DNA of 64,000 nt from Halobacteriovorax sp. DA5 (GTDB lineage: Bacteria; Bdellovibrionota; Bacteriovoracia; Bacteriovoracales; Bacteriovoracaceae), in assembly GCF_002903145.1 (NCBI RefSeq), contig NZ_PPDJ01000003.1, positions 310,001-374,000 of the forward strand, given 5' to 3'. The notes below the pieces were generated by a model. The model saw only the letters and a program-made list of their open reading frames with translations, was not told the origin of the DNA and did not search any database. Shown here one piece after another: positions 1 through 8,152 of the stretch (positions within the stretch are counted from its first letter, which is position 1; each line of letters opens with the position of its first letter). Position numbers and translations under genes: made by a program.

Positions 1-1635
1 CGTAAATTTCACATCAACATTTGATGGAATCCCACCAATTGCAGCAGTTGTGTCAGCAGCATCTAGAAAAAAGTCTGAGGTTGCCGGTAGTGGTAGGCCC
101 TGAATTTTTACACCATCAGTAGGGTCATCTGTTGTTCTTGGGTCACCAGTTGTTGTAAAGCCCATAATGAAGTTAGCACTTCTTGAACCAGAGGCATTTG
201 CAATACGCGCTGAATTTGAACTCGATTCAGCATAATCTTTTCCAACTGTTGGTGAAACGAGGGCCGGCCCAATACGGCCACCAAAAGGCTTTGCTGCCGC
301 ATATGCTGCCATATCGATAAAGCCATTATTTTCTAGGAACGAAAATGGATTAAGTAAACCAAGGTACTTAGCTTTGGCCTTAACTGCATAATATGTCACA
401 ACTTTTGGATTCTTATAGAAGCCTAGAATATAGCCAGGTACAGGTAGTGAAGTCTTTGTCGATGCACATGACGCTTCTGCAGCTGTTCCGCTTGAATCAG
501 GAACAGCAATCGTTGAAATCCCTTCAGTTGTAGGAGCAAAAGTTGTAAAGAACGTCGTGAAATTCATAATCATCGGTACAAGATCAAGATAGCGCTTTGA
601 TGAAGCAACTAGCTCACCGCCGTTATAACTGGCATCTTGTGGGATTAGGAAACTAGATAAAGATTGTGGTGAAGGTGTGAACGTCTTTGGAGCTAATTCA
701 TAAAGCACTAAAGACTTTGCAAATGCACCGTCGAATGTTGTTTTAAAAATTCCACCACCAAGAGTTTTTGCCGCGGCCATATAGGCTTTCAGTGGTCGAT
801 CGTTAATTGGAATTCCTGTCGATTGATTCTCCATAAATAGTTGCTCAGGGTTAACGCAACCAGTGGCAGAACCACCACCACAAATTCCTTGTGTAATAGG
901 TGGGCGGTTTACGATCATCTCAAGATTTCTAATTCTAAGAGCAAGCTCCATTGATTCAATCCACGCACCTGTTCGATCTGCTGCTGCAATAGGAACATCA
1001 TTTTGTGAAACACCGGCAGCAAAAGCGTAATTCTTTGCGGCCGAAAAGTTATAAGTTGAACGAACCATACAGTTCTTTGCTTTTAAATTAACAAAGGCAT
1101 CCATTGTTCTTTCAAATTCTTCACTAACATCTGGAATCCCTGCGACGTGAAAGCGAGGAAGACCAGGGATTTGATAAATTGTACAAAGGTTTTCGTTATT
1201 ACCAGAGCCAAAGTGAAGACAAATAGAGGGAACGTTGTAATGGTCACCCTTAACACCACTACTAAAGTCAGATCCACTTTCATCAAAGCGCTTCAAGGCA
1301 AAGTTCATTGTTGTTGTTGAGTTAGCATGAGTGTTCTCATTCGCAAGTTGGCCAAGAACGTAGTACTTAAACATCCACTCTTTATAAGTATTTCTCATCT
1401 CCCAATTAAGGTGAGCAATATTTGTTAGTTGTCTAGCTTGAGAAGCGGCTCCCGACCAGGCAGCAGTATCAACTGCATTTTGCAGATTGATCTTGGCCTT
1501 TACGAAGAGTCCAACATTCACCACAAATGCGATGAATGAAAAGATTGCCACAAGTGTAACTCCAAAGAAGATACTAATTTGGCCTTTCGTGTTCTTAACT
1601 AATTTTTTCGAATGTGAATGTTGTGGTTGTGTCAT
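1..1635 (-). CDS. TadG/TadE-like pilus assembly protein, partial
   Basis: The reading frame is open for 545 codons from an ATG at 1635 to the window edge, so the C-terminus is missing. Residues about 15-45 form the single hydrophobic helix preceded by KNTKGQ, followed by an NAVDTAAWSGA-type segment. This is the hallmark of the Tad-like N-terminal domain of TadG/TadE minor pilins, which sit in the inner membrane with the bulk outside. The rest is a long extracytoplasmic region with paired Cys residues and no recognised domain. An AAGG ribosome site lies five bases before ATG. The family call is secure; the exact role (Flp pilus assembly or another Tad-related surface protein) is inferred. Neighbouring tad genes would lie outside the window. 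Confidence 0.8.
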   Translation of the reverse strand, partial: MTQPQHSHSKKLVKNTKGQISIFFGVTLVAIFSFIAFVVNVGLFVKAKINLQNAVDTAAWSGAASQARQLTNIAHLNWEMRNTYKEWMFKYYVLGQLANENTHANSTTTMNFALKRFDESGSDFSSGVKGDHYNVPSICLHFGSGNNENLCTIYQIPGLPRFHVAGIPDVSEEFERTMDAFVNLKAKNCMVRSTYNFSAAKNYAFAAGVSQNDVPIAAADRTGAWIESMELALRIRNLEMIVNRPPITQGICGGGSATGCVNPEQLFMENQSTGIPINDRPLKAYMAAAKTLGGGIFKTTFDGAFAKSLVLYELAPKTFTPSPQSLSSFLIPQDASYNGGELVASSKRYLDLVPMIMNFTTFFTTFAPTTEGISTIAVPDSSGTAAEASCASTKTSLPVPGYILGFYKNPKVVTYYAVKAKAKYLGLLNPFSFLENNGFIDMAAYAAAKPFGGRIGPALVSPTVGKDYAESSSNSARIANASGSRSANFIMGFTTTGDPRTTDDPTDGVKIQGLPLPATSDFFLDAADTTAAIGGIPSNVDVKFT

Positions 1636-1660
1636 AATGCCTTATTTTTCCGGTAACTTA

Positions 1661-1690
1661 ATGCTACCGAAAGTGGCATTTATGCGTCAA
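1661..1690 (-). promoter_or_regulatory. Candidate sigma-70 promoter of the TadG-like gene
   Basis: On the minus strand, TTGACG (1690-1685) and TAGCAT (1666-1661) are separated by 18 bases and would start transcription about 20 bases before the ATG at 1635. An 8-bp hairpin (AATGCTAC, loop CGAAA, GTGGCATT, 1660-1680) overlaps the spacer and -10 element. Based on consensus matching only. Confidence 0.4.
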
Positions 1691-1760
1691 TTGATATGAA
1701 CACTTTCTATTTCTAGTTAGTTGCACCGAGTTAAGTTGGCATTGAACTTGTAATAGAAAT

Positions 1761-1941
1761 AGGTACCAAGGATATGGTGCCTAATCCCTGGAGTAGAACG
1801 TTTGTACAGGCAAGGCTAACCACCTTAACCATGGCCTTTCGGTCATCTTTAAGTACTTGTTTTTGTGAGTACTTATCTCTACCAGGCTTATGGTCTTGTT
1901 CGAATCACGGATGAATAAGAACAGGGCCTGGTACCTTTTTT
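1761..1941 (+). ncRNA. ssrS: 6S-like regulatory RNA candidate
   Basis: A 181-base structured transcript is predicted in a gene-free gap. Its ends pair with each other (AGGTACCAAGG 1761-1771 with CCTGGTACCT 1927-1936) and are followed by a T-run. Inside, CCCTG (1786-1790) pairs with CAGGG (1922-1926), a large unpaired bubble follows, then CCATGGCC (1829-1836) pairs with GGCTTATGG (1885-1893). The apex is a hairpin AAGTACT...AGTACTT (1851-1874) close to the middle. A -10-like TGTAAT (1749-1754) would place the start at 1761. Length, closed ends, central bubble and terminal stem match 6S RNA, which binds RNA polymerase holoenzyme. The primary sequence was not matched to a 6S model, so another structured RNA is possible. 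Confidence 0.55.
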
Positions 1942-2024
1942 ACCTGCTTAATTCTCAGCGACTAAATTGGTAAAATTAAGGAGTCGAAGTATGTTTACTT
2001 TGTCGATGCTTAGGAGGGCGATAA

Positions 2025-2447
2025 TTGAAGACATTGAATTCATTTAATCCATTAGAGACGCGTACTTACAAATTTAAGAAAGCGCATATTGAATTCTTCT
2101 GTCCTCTTTGTCGCACTCAAAGGGCAGTTGTCACAAACCCTCACATGAATGCAAAAAACTACCTTCAGGTATTCATGCTTACAGTTGCTACAACTGGTGT
2201 ACTTTATCCATTTATTAGCTTTGCAGGAATCTTTTCTTTCTTTCTATTCTGGGCAGGCTTTGAAGCAGCGCTTAGACTAAACTTCAAAAAAGAAATTCCA
2301 TGTCCTCACTGTGGCTTTGATGCTGCTTGGTACAAGAAGGATGTGCGTATCGCGAAATCAAAAGTAAAAGAGTTTTGGCAGACTAGAGGTGGCCATGCTC
2401 AAATTGCTCCAGAGAATGTTGAGCAAGCTTTTGCAGACATGTATTAA
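2025..2447 (+). CDS. Zinc-ribbon membrane protein, unknown
   Basis: 140 residues, starting at TTG with a strong AGGAGGG site eight bases upstream. Two Cys pairs, CPLC near residue 27 and CPHC near residue 92, flank a hydrophobic stretch at about residues 47-80 that could make one or two membrane helices. The two CxxC knuckles could together bind one zinc ion on the cytoplasmic side. I do not recognise the family and assign no function. It stands alone between the 6S-like RNA and ssb. Confidence 0.65.
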   Translation: MKTLNSFNPLETRTYKFKKAHIEFFCPLCRTQRAVVTNPHMNAKNYLQVFMLTVATTGVLYPFISFAGIFSFFLFWAGFEAALRLNFKKEIPCPHCGFDAAWYKKDVRIAKSKVKEFWQTRGGHAQIAPENVEQAFADMY

Positions 2448-2659
2448 AAAAATTTAGAACCTTCAATTTTTAATGAATATCATTTCAAGCTCTTGACGCA
2501 AGTTGTCCTTTTTTTTGTATTTGCATAGCTATTTATGACTTCTCGATAGGGGAAAGTCGTATTATTGTAGTAATGTATTCAGGTAATACTCAACCTTGCG
2601 GTTATAGCTGAATTCTTAAGTATTGTTTCAGCTATACGCGAAGAAAATTGGAGGAACAA

Positions 2660-3133
2660 ATGAGTGTAAACAAGGTTATTTTAGTAGGACGTTTAGGACA
2701 AGATCCAGAACTTAAGTACACACCATCTGGGATGGCTGTATGTAACTTCTCACTAGCAACAGGTGAGTCTTGGACAGATAAGAACGGACAAAAACAAGAA
2801 AGAACTGAATGGCACAGAGTTGTTGTTTGGGGAAAACTTGCTGAATTATGTGGTCAATACCTAGCAAAAGGTCGTCAAGCTTACTTAGAAGGTCAACTTC
2901 AAACAAGATCTTGGGAAGACAAAGACGGTAACAAGAGATACACAACAGAAATCAATGCTAGAACAATTCAATTCCTTGGTGGAGCAGCTCCATCTGCTGG
3001 TCAAGGTGCTTCAATGGGTCAGTCTAATAACAACAACTCATTTAACCAAGAAATGCCTCAGCACGATGATATGAACCAAGGTTACGATATTTCATCGAAC
3101 GCTTCATTCACAGCTGATGACATCCCATTCTAG
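2660..3133 (+). CDS. ssb: Single-stranded DNA-binding protein
   Basis: 157 residues. SSB coats single-stranded DNA during replication, recombination and repair and recruits partner enzymes through its C-terminal tip. The N-terminal OB fold is clear ([19 protein letters not shown], then [12 protein letters not shown] and [11 protein letters not shown]), followed by a flexible Gln/Asn/Gly-rich linker and the canonical acidic tip ADDIPF. The longer frame starting at TTG 2648 is rejected because GGAGG (2650-2654) lies inside it and sits correctly before ATG 2660. A terminator follows, so the gene is probably monocistronic. Confidence 0.97.
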   Translation: MSVNKVILVGRLGQDPELKYTPSGMAVCNFSLATGESWTDKNGQKQERTEWHRVVVWGKLAELCGQYLAKGRQAYLEGQLQTRSWEDKDGNKRYTTEINARTIQFLGGAAPSAGQGASMGQSNNNNSFNQEMPQHDDMNQGYDISSNASFTADDIPF

Positions 3134-3160
3134 AGATTAATTTAAATTTCTATATATGAC

Positions 3161-3189
3161 TAAGGCCTGCTTTTGTGGGCCTTATTTAT
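3161..3189 (+). terminator. Rho-independent terminator of ssb
   Basis: TAAGGCC (3161-3167) pairs with GGCCTTA (3178-3184) across a ten-base loop and is followed by a T-rich stretch. It lies 28 bases after the ssb stop. Confidence 0.65.
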
Positions 3190-3263
3190 TTCTAAATACC
3201 TGAATTTTAAAGTAAACATAGAACGACTAAAGAAATCTTAACTTCGTGGCGATAAGTGAGTTG

Positions 3264-3965
3264 ATGAGTCAGTTAAGATTTTTAACATTTCTAGTTATTC
3301 TTGCTTCATGTGGTTCTTTTGAGCAGCATGGGGGCCTTCTTCCTCTAAGCAAAGTTGAAAGTAATGAGATGCTTTTAACTGAAAGTGAGGAAGCTGAGTA
3401 TCGTTACCTTGCAGACCTTTATGGGATCTCTGAAGAGAAACTTGATATCAAGGGGGACACTCCTAAGCGAGTTGTGCAAACAGAGAAAGACTGGCAACTT
3501 GAAGATATTAATCTTAATGAAATTGAAAATAGCTCATTTGTTATTAGCGACTACGAAGTAAGCTTTGTTGAAGATAAGTTTAAAAATGAAGCTCAACTAG
3601 TTGCAGAGGCCAAGGCCGCTGAAGCTGCTAAAAAAAGAAAGTCACGTGGAATTGCTTCTGTTCCAGAGGTAAGCTTAGTTCACAAGAAGAGAAGGCCAGC
3701 TTCACTCTTTGCTATGGCAAAGAAATCAACACCTGAATCAATTCGTTACTATATTGCTAAAAAAGGCGCTGATGTAAATGAGAAGAATAAGAGAGGTGAT
3801 ACTCCACTTCACATTGCTATCAAGAATAAGCGCTTCGATAATGTCCGTGCTTTATTAGGAATGAAGGCCGATCCAAATATTCCAGATGCGAACGGGAAGA
3901 CTGTTGCCCAATATGCACAAGAGTTAGGAATAGAATCAATTTTAAAATTAATGAAGAAGAAATAA
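3264..3965 (+). CDS. Ankyrin-repeat lipoprotein
   Basis: 233 residues if started at ATG 3264; a GTG at 3246 is also in frame, but the later start gives a compact lipoprotein signal with lipobox LASC near residue 16. The mature protein has an acidic, Lys/Ala-rich middle section and ends in about two ankyrin repeats (NKRGDTPLHIAIKNKRFDNV, then a PNIPDANGKT unit). Ankyrin repeats mediate protein-protein contact, so an envelope-tethered binding role is inferred. A strong terminator overlaps its stop codon. Confidence 0.75.
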   Translation: MSQLRFLTFLVILASCGSFEQHGGLLPLSKVESNEMLLTESEEAEYRYLADLYGISEEKLDIKGDTPKRVVQTEKDWQLEDINLNEIENSSFVISDYEVSFVEDKFKNEAQLVAEAKAAEAAKKRKSRGIASVPEVSLVHKKRRPASLFAMAKKSTPESIRYYIAKKGADVNEKNKRGDTPLHIAIKNKRFDNVRALLGMKADPNIPDANGKTVAQYAQELGIESILKLMKKK

Positions 3966-3993
3966 AAAAAGCTCCCTTCGGGAGCTTTTTTTT
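3964..3993. terminator. Bidirectional terminator between ankyrin lipoprotein and secG
   Basis: An A-run, GCTCCC, a three-base loop, GGGAGC and a T-run form a perfect hairpin with U-tracts on both strands. It serves the plus-strand lipoprotein gene and the convergent secG gene. Confidence 0.9.
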
Positions 3994-4023
3994 ATTTTGT
4001 ATATTCTTAGAATTTCTTTGAAT

Positions 4024-4365
4024 TTATTTTGCAGCAGGAGCTGTTTCTTCAGTCGCTGGAGCAGTTTGTGCTGGAGCTGTTGTATCAGAGTTAAGTGGAG
4101 CTGCGATTGGCGCTGCACTATCAAGTAGTGATTTAGACTCTTTACCAGATTGAATCTTAGCAAGAAGAATACAGTTACCTAGGAAAAGAACAGTAAGTAC
4201 AACTGTAATTTTACTTAGGATATTTCCTTGTTGGCTACCTGTGAATACGGCTTCTGAAGCACCACCTAGAAGACCTGCTTCCGCACCCTTACCAAATTGT
4301 AGAAGAACTACGATGATTAGAAGTACTGAAACAACACCGTGAAAAATCATTAAACCAGTAACCAT
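4024..4365 (-). CDS. secG: Preprotein translocase subunit SecG
   Basis: 113 residues. SecG is the small inner-membrane subunit of the SecYEG channel and assists SecA-driven export. The N-terminal helix (FHGVVSVLLIIVVLLQFGKG), the conserved loop GAEAGLLGGASEAVFTG and the second helix around residues 50-69 match the family. The C-terminal tail is long and Ala/Pro/Thr-rich, which is common in related bacteria. In many proteobacteria secG directly follows tpiA; here three secreted-protein genes separate them. A well-placed promoter lies upstream. Confidence 0.93.
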   Translation of the reverse strand: MVTGLMIFHGVVSVLLIIVVLLQFGKGAEAGLLGGASEAVFTGSQQGNILSKITVVLTVLFLGNCILLAKIQSGKESKSLLDSAAPIAAPLNSDTTAPAQTAPATEETAPAAK

Positions 4366-4406
4366 AATTTATTTCCTTTCAATATAAATAGATAAATTAA
4401 CAACAA

Positions 4407-4435
4407 TTTATATCAACACATCGAGGCCATGACAA
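4407..4435 (-). promoter_or_regulatory. Sigma-70 promoter of secG
   Basis: On the minus strand TTGTCA (4435-4430) and TATAAA (4412-4407) are separated by exactly 17 bases. This predicts a start near 4400 and a leader of about 35 bases before the secG ATG. Confidence 0.7.
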
Positions 4436-4483
4436 GTACTGTCTATGACCTGATGAGTTAAAAAATTATGATTTGATAATTAT

Positions 4484-5920
4484 TTAGTTTGGACAACCAG
4501 TGAAAATTTGCTTTTCTAGATTGAAAAGATAGCAGTCACGTTTCTTGTAAGCGTTTTTAAAGAATAGTGGTGCTGCATTTGAAACGGCCTTTCTTACTTT
4601 ATAGATTTCAGGCCAAGTAAGGGAAACAGGCATCTTTGTGTGAAGATAAATATTTCCGTTGTACGGTTTAGCGACGCGATCCCAAGCTTCTTGAGAAGGC
4701 TTATCATTGTCATCTCTATTTAGGAACCAAAGATTATCGAATTCACCTTTAAAGTCCTTAAAAAGCTGTGCAAATACTTCACCTTTATACGTGAACATAT
4801 TGTCGAATTGAGTAAGCTCCGCTGTTTCTGAAATATTATATGAACCACTCATAAGGTTTGTCTTAGAGAAATCACTCTCATCATAATCAAAGATCATGTA
4901 CTTGTGGTGATTAAGGGCCCAGTGACGAGGAGATGGTGCATGAGAGTAGTACTTAATTCTTACTGGTGCGACCTTATTCTTATTACCTGGAAGCTTCTTC
5001 CAATTGTAAACAAAGTAAGGAGTCATCTCTTTTGATTTTGTGCTTGTTTTATATTCTTGATTGTCGGCAACGATCTTAACATCAACACCTCGCTTAACAG
5101 CGTCCAAAAGTGCATCTGCTACATCTTTAATTACAAGGTGATTAACATTAACCAGAATATTCTTTTGAGATTCATTGATTAGCTTAATCATAGCATCGCG
5201 AACTAACCAAGTTTTCTGACCAGCTACCTTTTTAGGAGACATTCCTAAGTAGCGTCCAGTCTTGTAACTTTTAGAGCTTGGAGCATATTCTTTGTATGTG
5301 AAGTTCATTGAACTTGAAACGAATGAAGGATTCTCTTCTTCATTTGGAATATTCTTTAGATCTAAAAGATCAAGTGAAGCTAGGTTTTCTTCACTAACTT
5401 GTGAAGTGTAGATATCTTTTCCTGAATTCCAAAGAAACTTAAATTCTCGATTTAAAGTTTTAATTGTAGTACGACCTTCTTCAGAAGAGTCATTGTTGAA
5501 AATAAAGTTTTCAGAGTAACGAGATTTTGCACCACCTGAAAGGTTCGCACTAGAGTTGAATGCCCATTTATCATCAACGATTGAAAATTTCTCGTGCATT
5601 TTTTTGTAAGCGAACTTAACACCGCATCCGGCATCTTCAATTGATTTGGCATAATCAATTACGCGAGAACTACTTTTTAAATTAGGGTGAAGAACAACTT
5701 TTACATCGACACCCGAAAGGCATGCAACTTCAAGGTTCTTTGTTACTGTTGAGTCTGACCAGCTGTATACCGTTAGCCAAACTTTCTCTTTTGCGCCTTC
5801 GATTGCTGTATAAATTTGATTAAATGCTTCTTCACCTTGGTGTGGTGAGAAGAGGGCCCAGAAGCTTGTCCCAGCGAAGATATTACTTGCAATTAATGTC
5901 GTAAATAGCAGTTTTTTCAT
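4484..5920 (-). CDS. Secreted phospholipase D-family protein
   Basis: 478 residues with a short signal peptide. Two HKD motifs mark the phospholipase D/nuclease superfamily: HEKFSIVDD near residue 109 and HHKYMIFDY near residue 339, each with the expected HxKx4D spacing and a downstream small-residue motif (NSSANLSGG, SGSYNISE). Members cut phosphodiester bonds in phospholipids or nucleic acids; the substrate cannot be read from sequence. Both catalytic halves are intact, so the protein is probably active outside the cytoplasm. It reads toward secG but secG has its own promoter. Confidence 0.88.
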   Translation of the reverse strand: MKKLLFTTLIASNIFAGTSFWALFSPHQGEEAFNQIYTAIEGAKEKVWLTVYSWSDSTVTKNLEVACLSGVDVKVVLHPNLKSSSRVIDYAKSIEDAGCGVKFAYKKMHEKFSIVDDKWAFNSSANLSGGAKSRYSENFIFNNDSSEEGRTTIKTLNREFKFLWNSGKDIYTSQVSEENLASLDLLDLKNIPNEEENPSFVSSSMNFTYKEYAPSSKSYKTGRYLGMSPKKVAGQKTWLVRDAMIKLINESQKNILVNVNHLVIKDVADALLDAVKRGVDVKIVADNQEYKTSTKSKEMTPYFVYNWKKLPGNKNKVAPVRIKYYSHAPSPRHWALNHHKYMIFDYDESDFSKTNLMSGSYNISETAELTQFDNMFTYKGEVFAQLFKDFKGEFDNLWFLNRDDNDKPSQEAWDRVAKPYNGNIYLHTKMPVSLTWPEIYKVRKAVSNAAPLFFKNAYKKRDCYLFNLEKQIFTGCPN

Positions 5921-6045
5921 TGAGTCTCCCTACAGATTTGAGCATGGTGTATCCCACGCGATGCAAAATGAGAAGGTTATAAGAAATAATTTCAATAAAA
6001 AAGATGGTCACAAAGTGATATCAGTAACTTAAATAGATAATTTTT

Positions 6046-6080
6046 TTGACCTTCGGTAATCCCTTCTTTACCATTTTTAT
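6046..6080 (+). promoter_or_regulatory. Promoter giving a leaderless transcript
   Basis: TTGACC (6046-6051) and TACCAT (6069-6074) have a 17-base spacer. Six bases separate the -10 element from ATG 6081, so transcription should begin at or next to the start codon. No Shine-Dalgarno sequence is present. Confidence 0.6.
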
Positions 6081-6980
6081 ATGGGAAGAATTAAGAGACT
6101 TTGGCCATGGCTGGCCTGTGCTGCAGCGGTATTTTCGATCTCTGGAAATAGCTTTGCGAGTAGTTTAAAAATTACAACATTCAATCTACGTTGGTACGGA
6201 CTTGGGGGAGAAATCTCTGGTCAAAGAACTGACGAATATCGTGATCCTTTTATCAAAGAATTTTTAAGCACGAAGTATATCAATACAGATATTTTTCTTT
6301 TTCAAGAAGTTATCGACACTGAACGATTGGGACAATTAATGGATGGCCTAGGTCACCACTGTGTTTCTTATCGTCATGAACAATTTAATCACCAGCACTT
6401 AATGATTTGCTTAAAGAAGTCACTTGATATCGTTCCTGAAAAAGGTGATGACGATTTTACTTACTCTTTATTAGAAAATCGTCCGTTTTTAAGACCTGCT
6501 CTTTATGGAAAGGTTATCGATCGTTATTCAAAACAGCCGCTTATTCACTTAGTTGGTCTTCATTTAAAAGCTGGCCCAGATGGAATTAGTGAACGCTTAG
6601 AGCAAGTTAATAACTTAAATAAGAGAGTACTAGAATACCGTGAAGCTAATTTGCCTGTAGTCATTGCAGGTGATCTTAATACTTATAGAAATACTCGCTA
6701 TGAAGATAAAGAATCTGACTTAGTCGTTTTAGGTGAAGCATTCAATACAATTAATGTGACAAGAAGAACGAGTGACTATGATTATACTTATCGTAATGGT
6801 GGCTCAGGAAATGTTTTTGATCATTTCTATGTTTCAAATACAGTTGAAACAAAGTACGTTGAAATTTGGCGTGCTTGTAGTGGAAGTAGTCGAAACACAA
6901 AGAGACTTGAGAATCTTTCATGGTATCAGCGATTTATCTCAGATCACTGCCCAGTTTCATTAAGAGTTGATATTCAGTAG
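6081..6980 (+). CDS. Secreted endonuclease/exonuclease/phosphatase-family protein
   Basis: 299 residues with an N-terminal hydrophobic segment acting as signal or anchor (residues about 7-25). EEP (DNase I-like) motifs appear in order: TTFNLRWYG, FLFQEVID with the metal-binding Glu, VGLHLKAG, VIAGDLNTYRN, VFDHFYVS and the C-terminal SDHCPVSLRV with the catalytic Asp-His. It is therefore likely a metal-dependent phosphodiesterase, most simply a DNase acting outside the cytoplasm. A second, larger EEP protein is at 32742. The start codon coincides with the predicted transcription start. Confidence 0.88.
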   Translation: MGRIKRLWPWLACAAAVFSISGNSFASSLKITTFNLRWYGLGGEISGQRTDEYRDPFIKEFLSTKYINTDIFLFQEVIDTERLGQLMDGLGHHCVSYRHEQFNHQHLMICLKKSLDIVPEKGDDDFTYSLLENRPFLRPALYGKVIDRYSKQPLIHLVGLHLKAGPDGISERLEQVNNLNKRVLEYREANLPVVIAGDLNTYRNTRYEDKESDLVVLGEAFNTINVTRRTSDYDYTYRNGGSGNVFDHFYVSNTVETKYVEIWRACSGSSRNTKRLENLSWYQRFISDHCPVSLRVDIQ

Positions 6981-7066
6981 AAAGCTTAATTGTTAGTAAA
7001 TTTTAACATTCGAATTTAACTTTAATTAGGCCTAACTGTTCATTTTTTTATGCTACTTTTTGTGGC

Positions 7067-8152
7067 ATGAAAGCTTTAATTATTTTATCACTTACTGTTT
7101 TAACGTTTGTTTCTGCGCATTTCACGTATGCACAGGATGTGAAACCAAACGTTGTTTTATTAACCTCACTAGAAACACCAAAGGTTTGGTATCGTCCAAA
7201 AGGTTGGAAGATTGACCCCAAACTTGAAAAAATCTTCAAGAAGCACTTTAAAAAATCAGGCTACAATATTGTCATAAAGCATAGTGTGGATTTTCACGAG
7301 CTTCGCCGACAACTTCATAATCCAAATAATATCGCTGTTTTTTGGGCGTCTCATGCTGCAGGAACAAGTCAGAATACGACAGGTTCAAATAATATGGGAG
7401 CTGTCCTAAGTATTAACGGAAAGGATGTTAAGGATCTATTTAAGTCAGTCCATCCTAATATTCGCTACCTTGGTCTCGTTGGTTGTGATGCTCAGGGAAT
7501 CTTAGATGAAATTTCACGTGAAGGACATTACCGTTATAATCCAAACCTAAAGACTCATTCATTTACAGAGAAAATCGATGCTAGAAAAGGACTTAGAACT
7601 TCACTAAAGGCATCGGTTGGACAACTCGGATATACAAAAAGAAGACTATTCTTCTTAAAAAAGAAGTCTCTTATTTTCCGTCACGATTTTTATGGAAGAG
7701 AGGATTTATTAAAAGTTAATCAATACTTTCATTGCGCAAAAGAGAATGGATATCTTGTTAAAGGTGTTCGTACATTAACTCAAGATTCGATGGAAGTTGC
7801 TATTACGAACCCTCAAGGTATTCTTAAAATTCTTCCGGCAGGAAAAGCTGGAGATCGCCAAGAATTTCAATTCTATCTACCATACCACCCAGAGTTTGCT
7901 CGTCGTGATATGAAAATTAATGTGGATAGTCTCATTTATTTTGGAGAAGAAAGAAAATATTTAGGTGAGTTTGATTTTTCAACAGAATGGGGAACAGACT
8001 GGCGTGTCTTTGCTAAGCCCGACGGAACGGTCTTAGGAGTTACTAAAAATCTATACTTACCAAGGGGAAGTTTGCCATCATTCGATGATGTTCAAACCTA
8101 CAAGGAACTAAGTTGTAACGATACTGAAGAAATGAAAGTTCACGTCTTTTAA
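7067..8152 (+). CDS. Secreted protein with possible caspase-like fold
   Basis: 361 residues with a signal peptide ending near YAQ. No family is recognised with certainty. Residues about 92-143 resemble the His/Cys core of caspase-fold (clan CD) peptidases: strand plus His in AVFWASHAAG, then a strand and Cys in YLGLVGCDAQG, where CD peptidases have a GHG-type His and a DxC-type Cys. The C-terminal half is Lys/Arg-rich and unassigned. A -10-like TATGCT lies 12 bases before the ATG and there is no Shine-Dalgarno sequence. The stop codon abuts the convergent tpiA stop with no space. Confidence 0.7.
   Translation: MKALIILSLTVLTFVSAHFTYAQDVKPNVVLLTSLETPKVWYRPKGWKIDPKLEKIFKKHFKKSGYNIVIKHSVDFHELRRQLHNPNNIAVFWASHAAGTSQNTTGSNNMGAVLSINGKDVKDLFKSVHPNIRYLGLVGCDAQGILDEISREGHYRYNPNLKTHSFTEKIDARKGLRTSLKASVGQLGYTKRRLFFLKKKSLIFRHDFYGREDLLKVNQYFHCAKENGYLVKGVRTLTQDSMEVAITNPQGILKILPAGKAGDRQEFQFYLPYHPEFARRDMKINVDSLIYFGEERKYLGEFDFSTEWGTDWRVFAKPDGTVLGVTKNLYLPRGSLPSFDDVQTYKELSCNDTEEMKVHVF

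Noticed and set aside
1487..1699. 70-codon plus-strand ORF
   Set aside because: It is antisense to the start of the TadG-like gene and has no ribosome site or domain.
1736..1752. Sigma-54-like sequence before the 6S-like RNA
   Set aside because: The -12 element reads TTGTA instead of TTGCA, so the essential GC is lost; the sigma-70 -10 TGTAAT fits better.
1898..1906. GTTCGAATC resembling a tRNA T-loop
   Set aside because: The flanking bases do not form the five-base-pair T stem, and no D, anticodon or acceptor stem surrounds it; it is part of the 6S-like RNA.
1761..1941. c-di-GMP (GEMM) riboswitch or tmRNA as identity of the structured RNA
   Set aside because: The conserved GEMM core and the tmRNA acceptor/tag features are absent, and the ends pair with each other as a closed rod.
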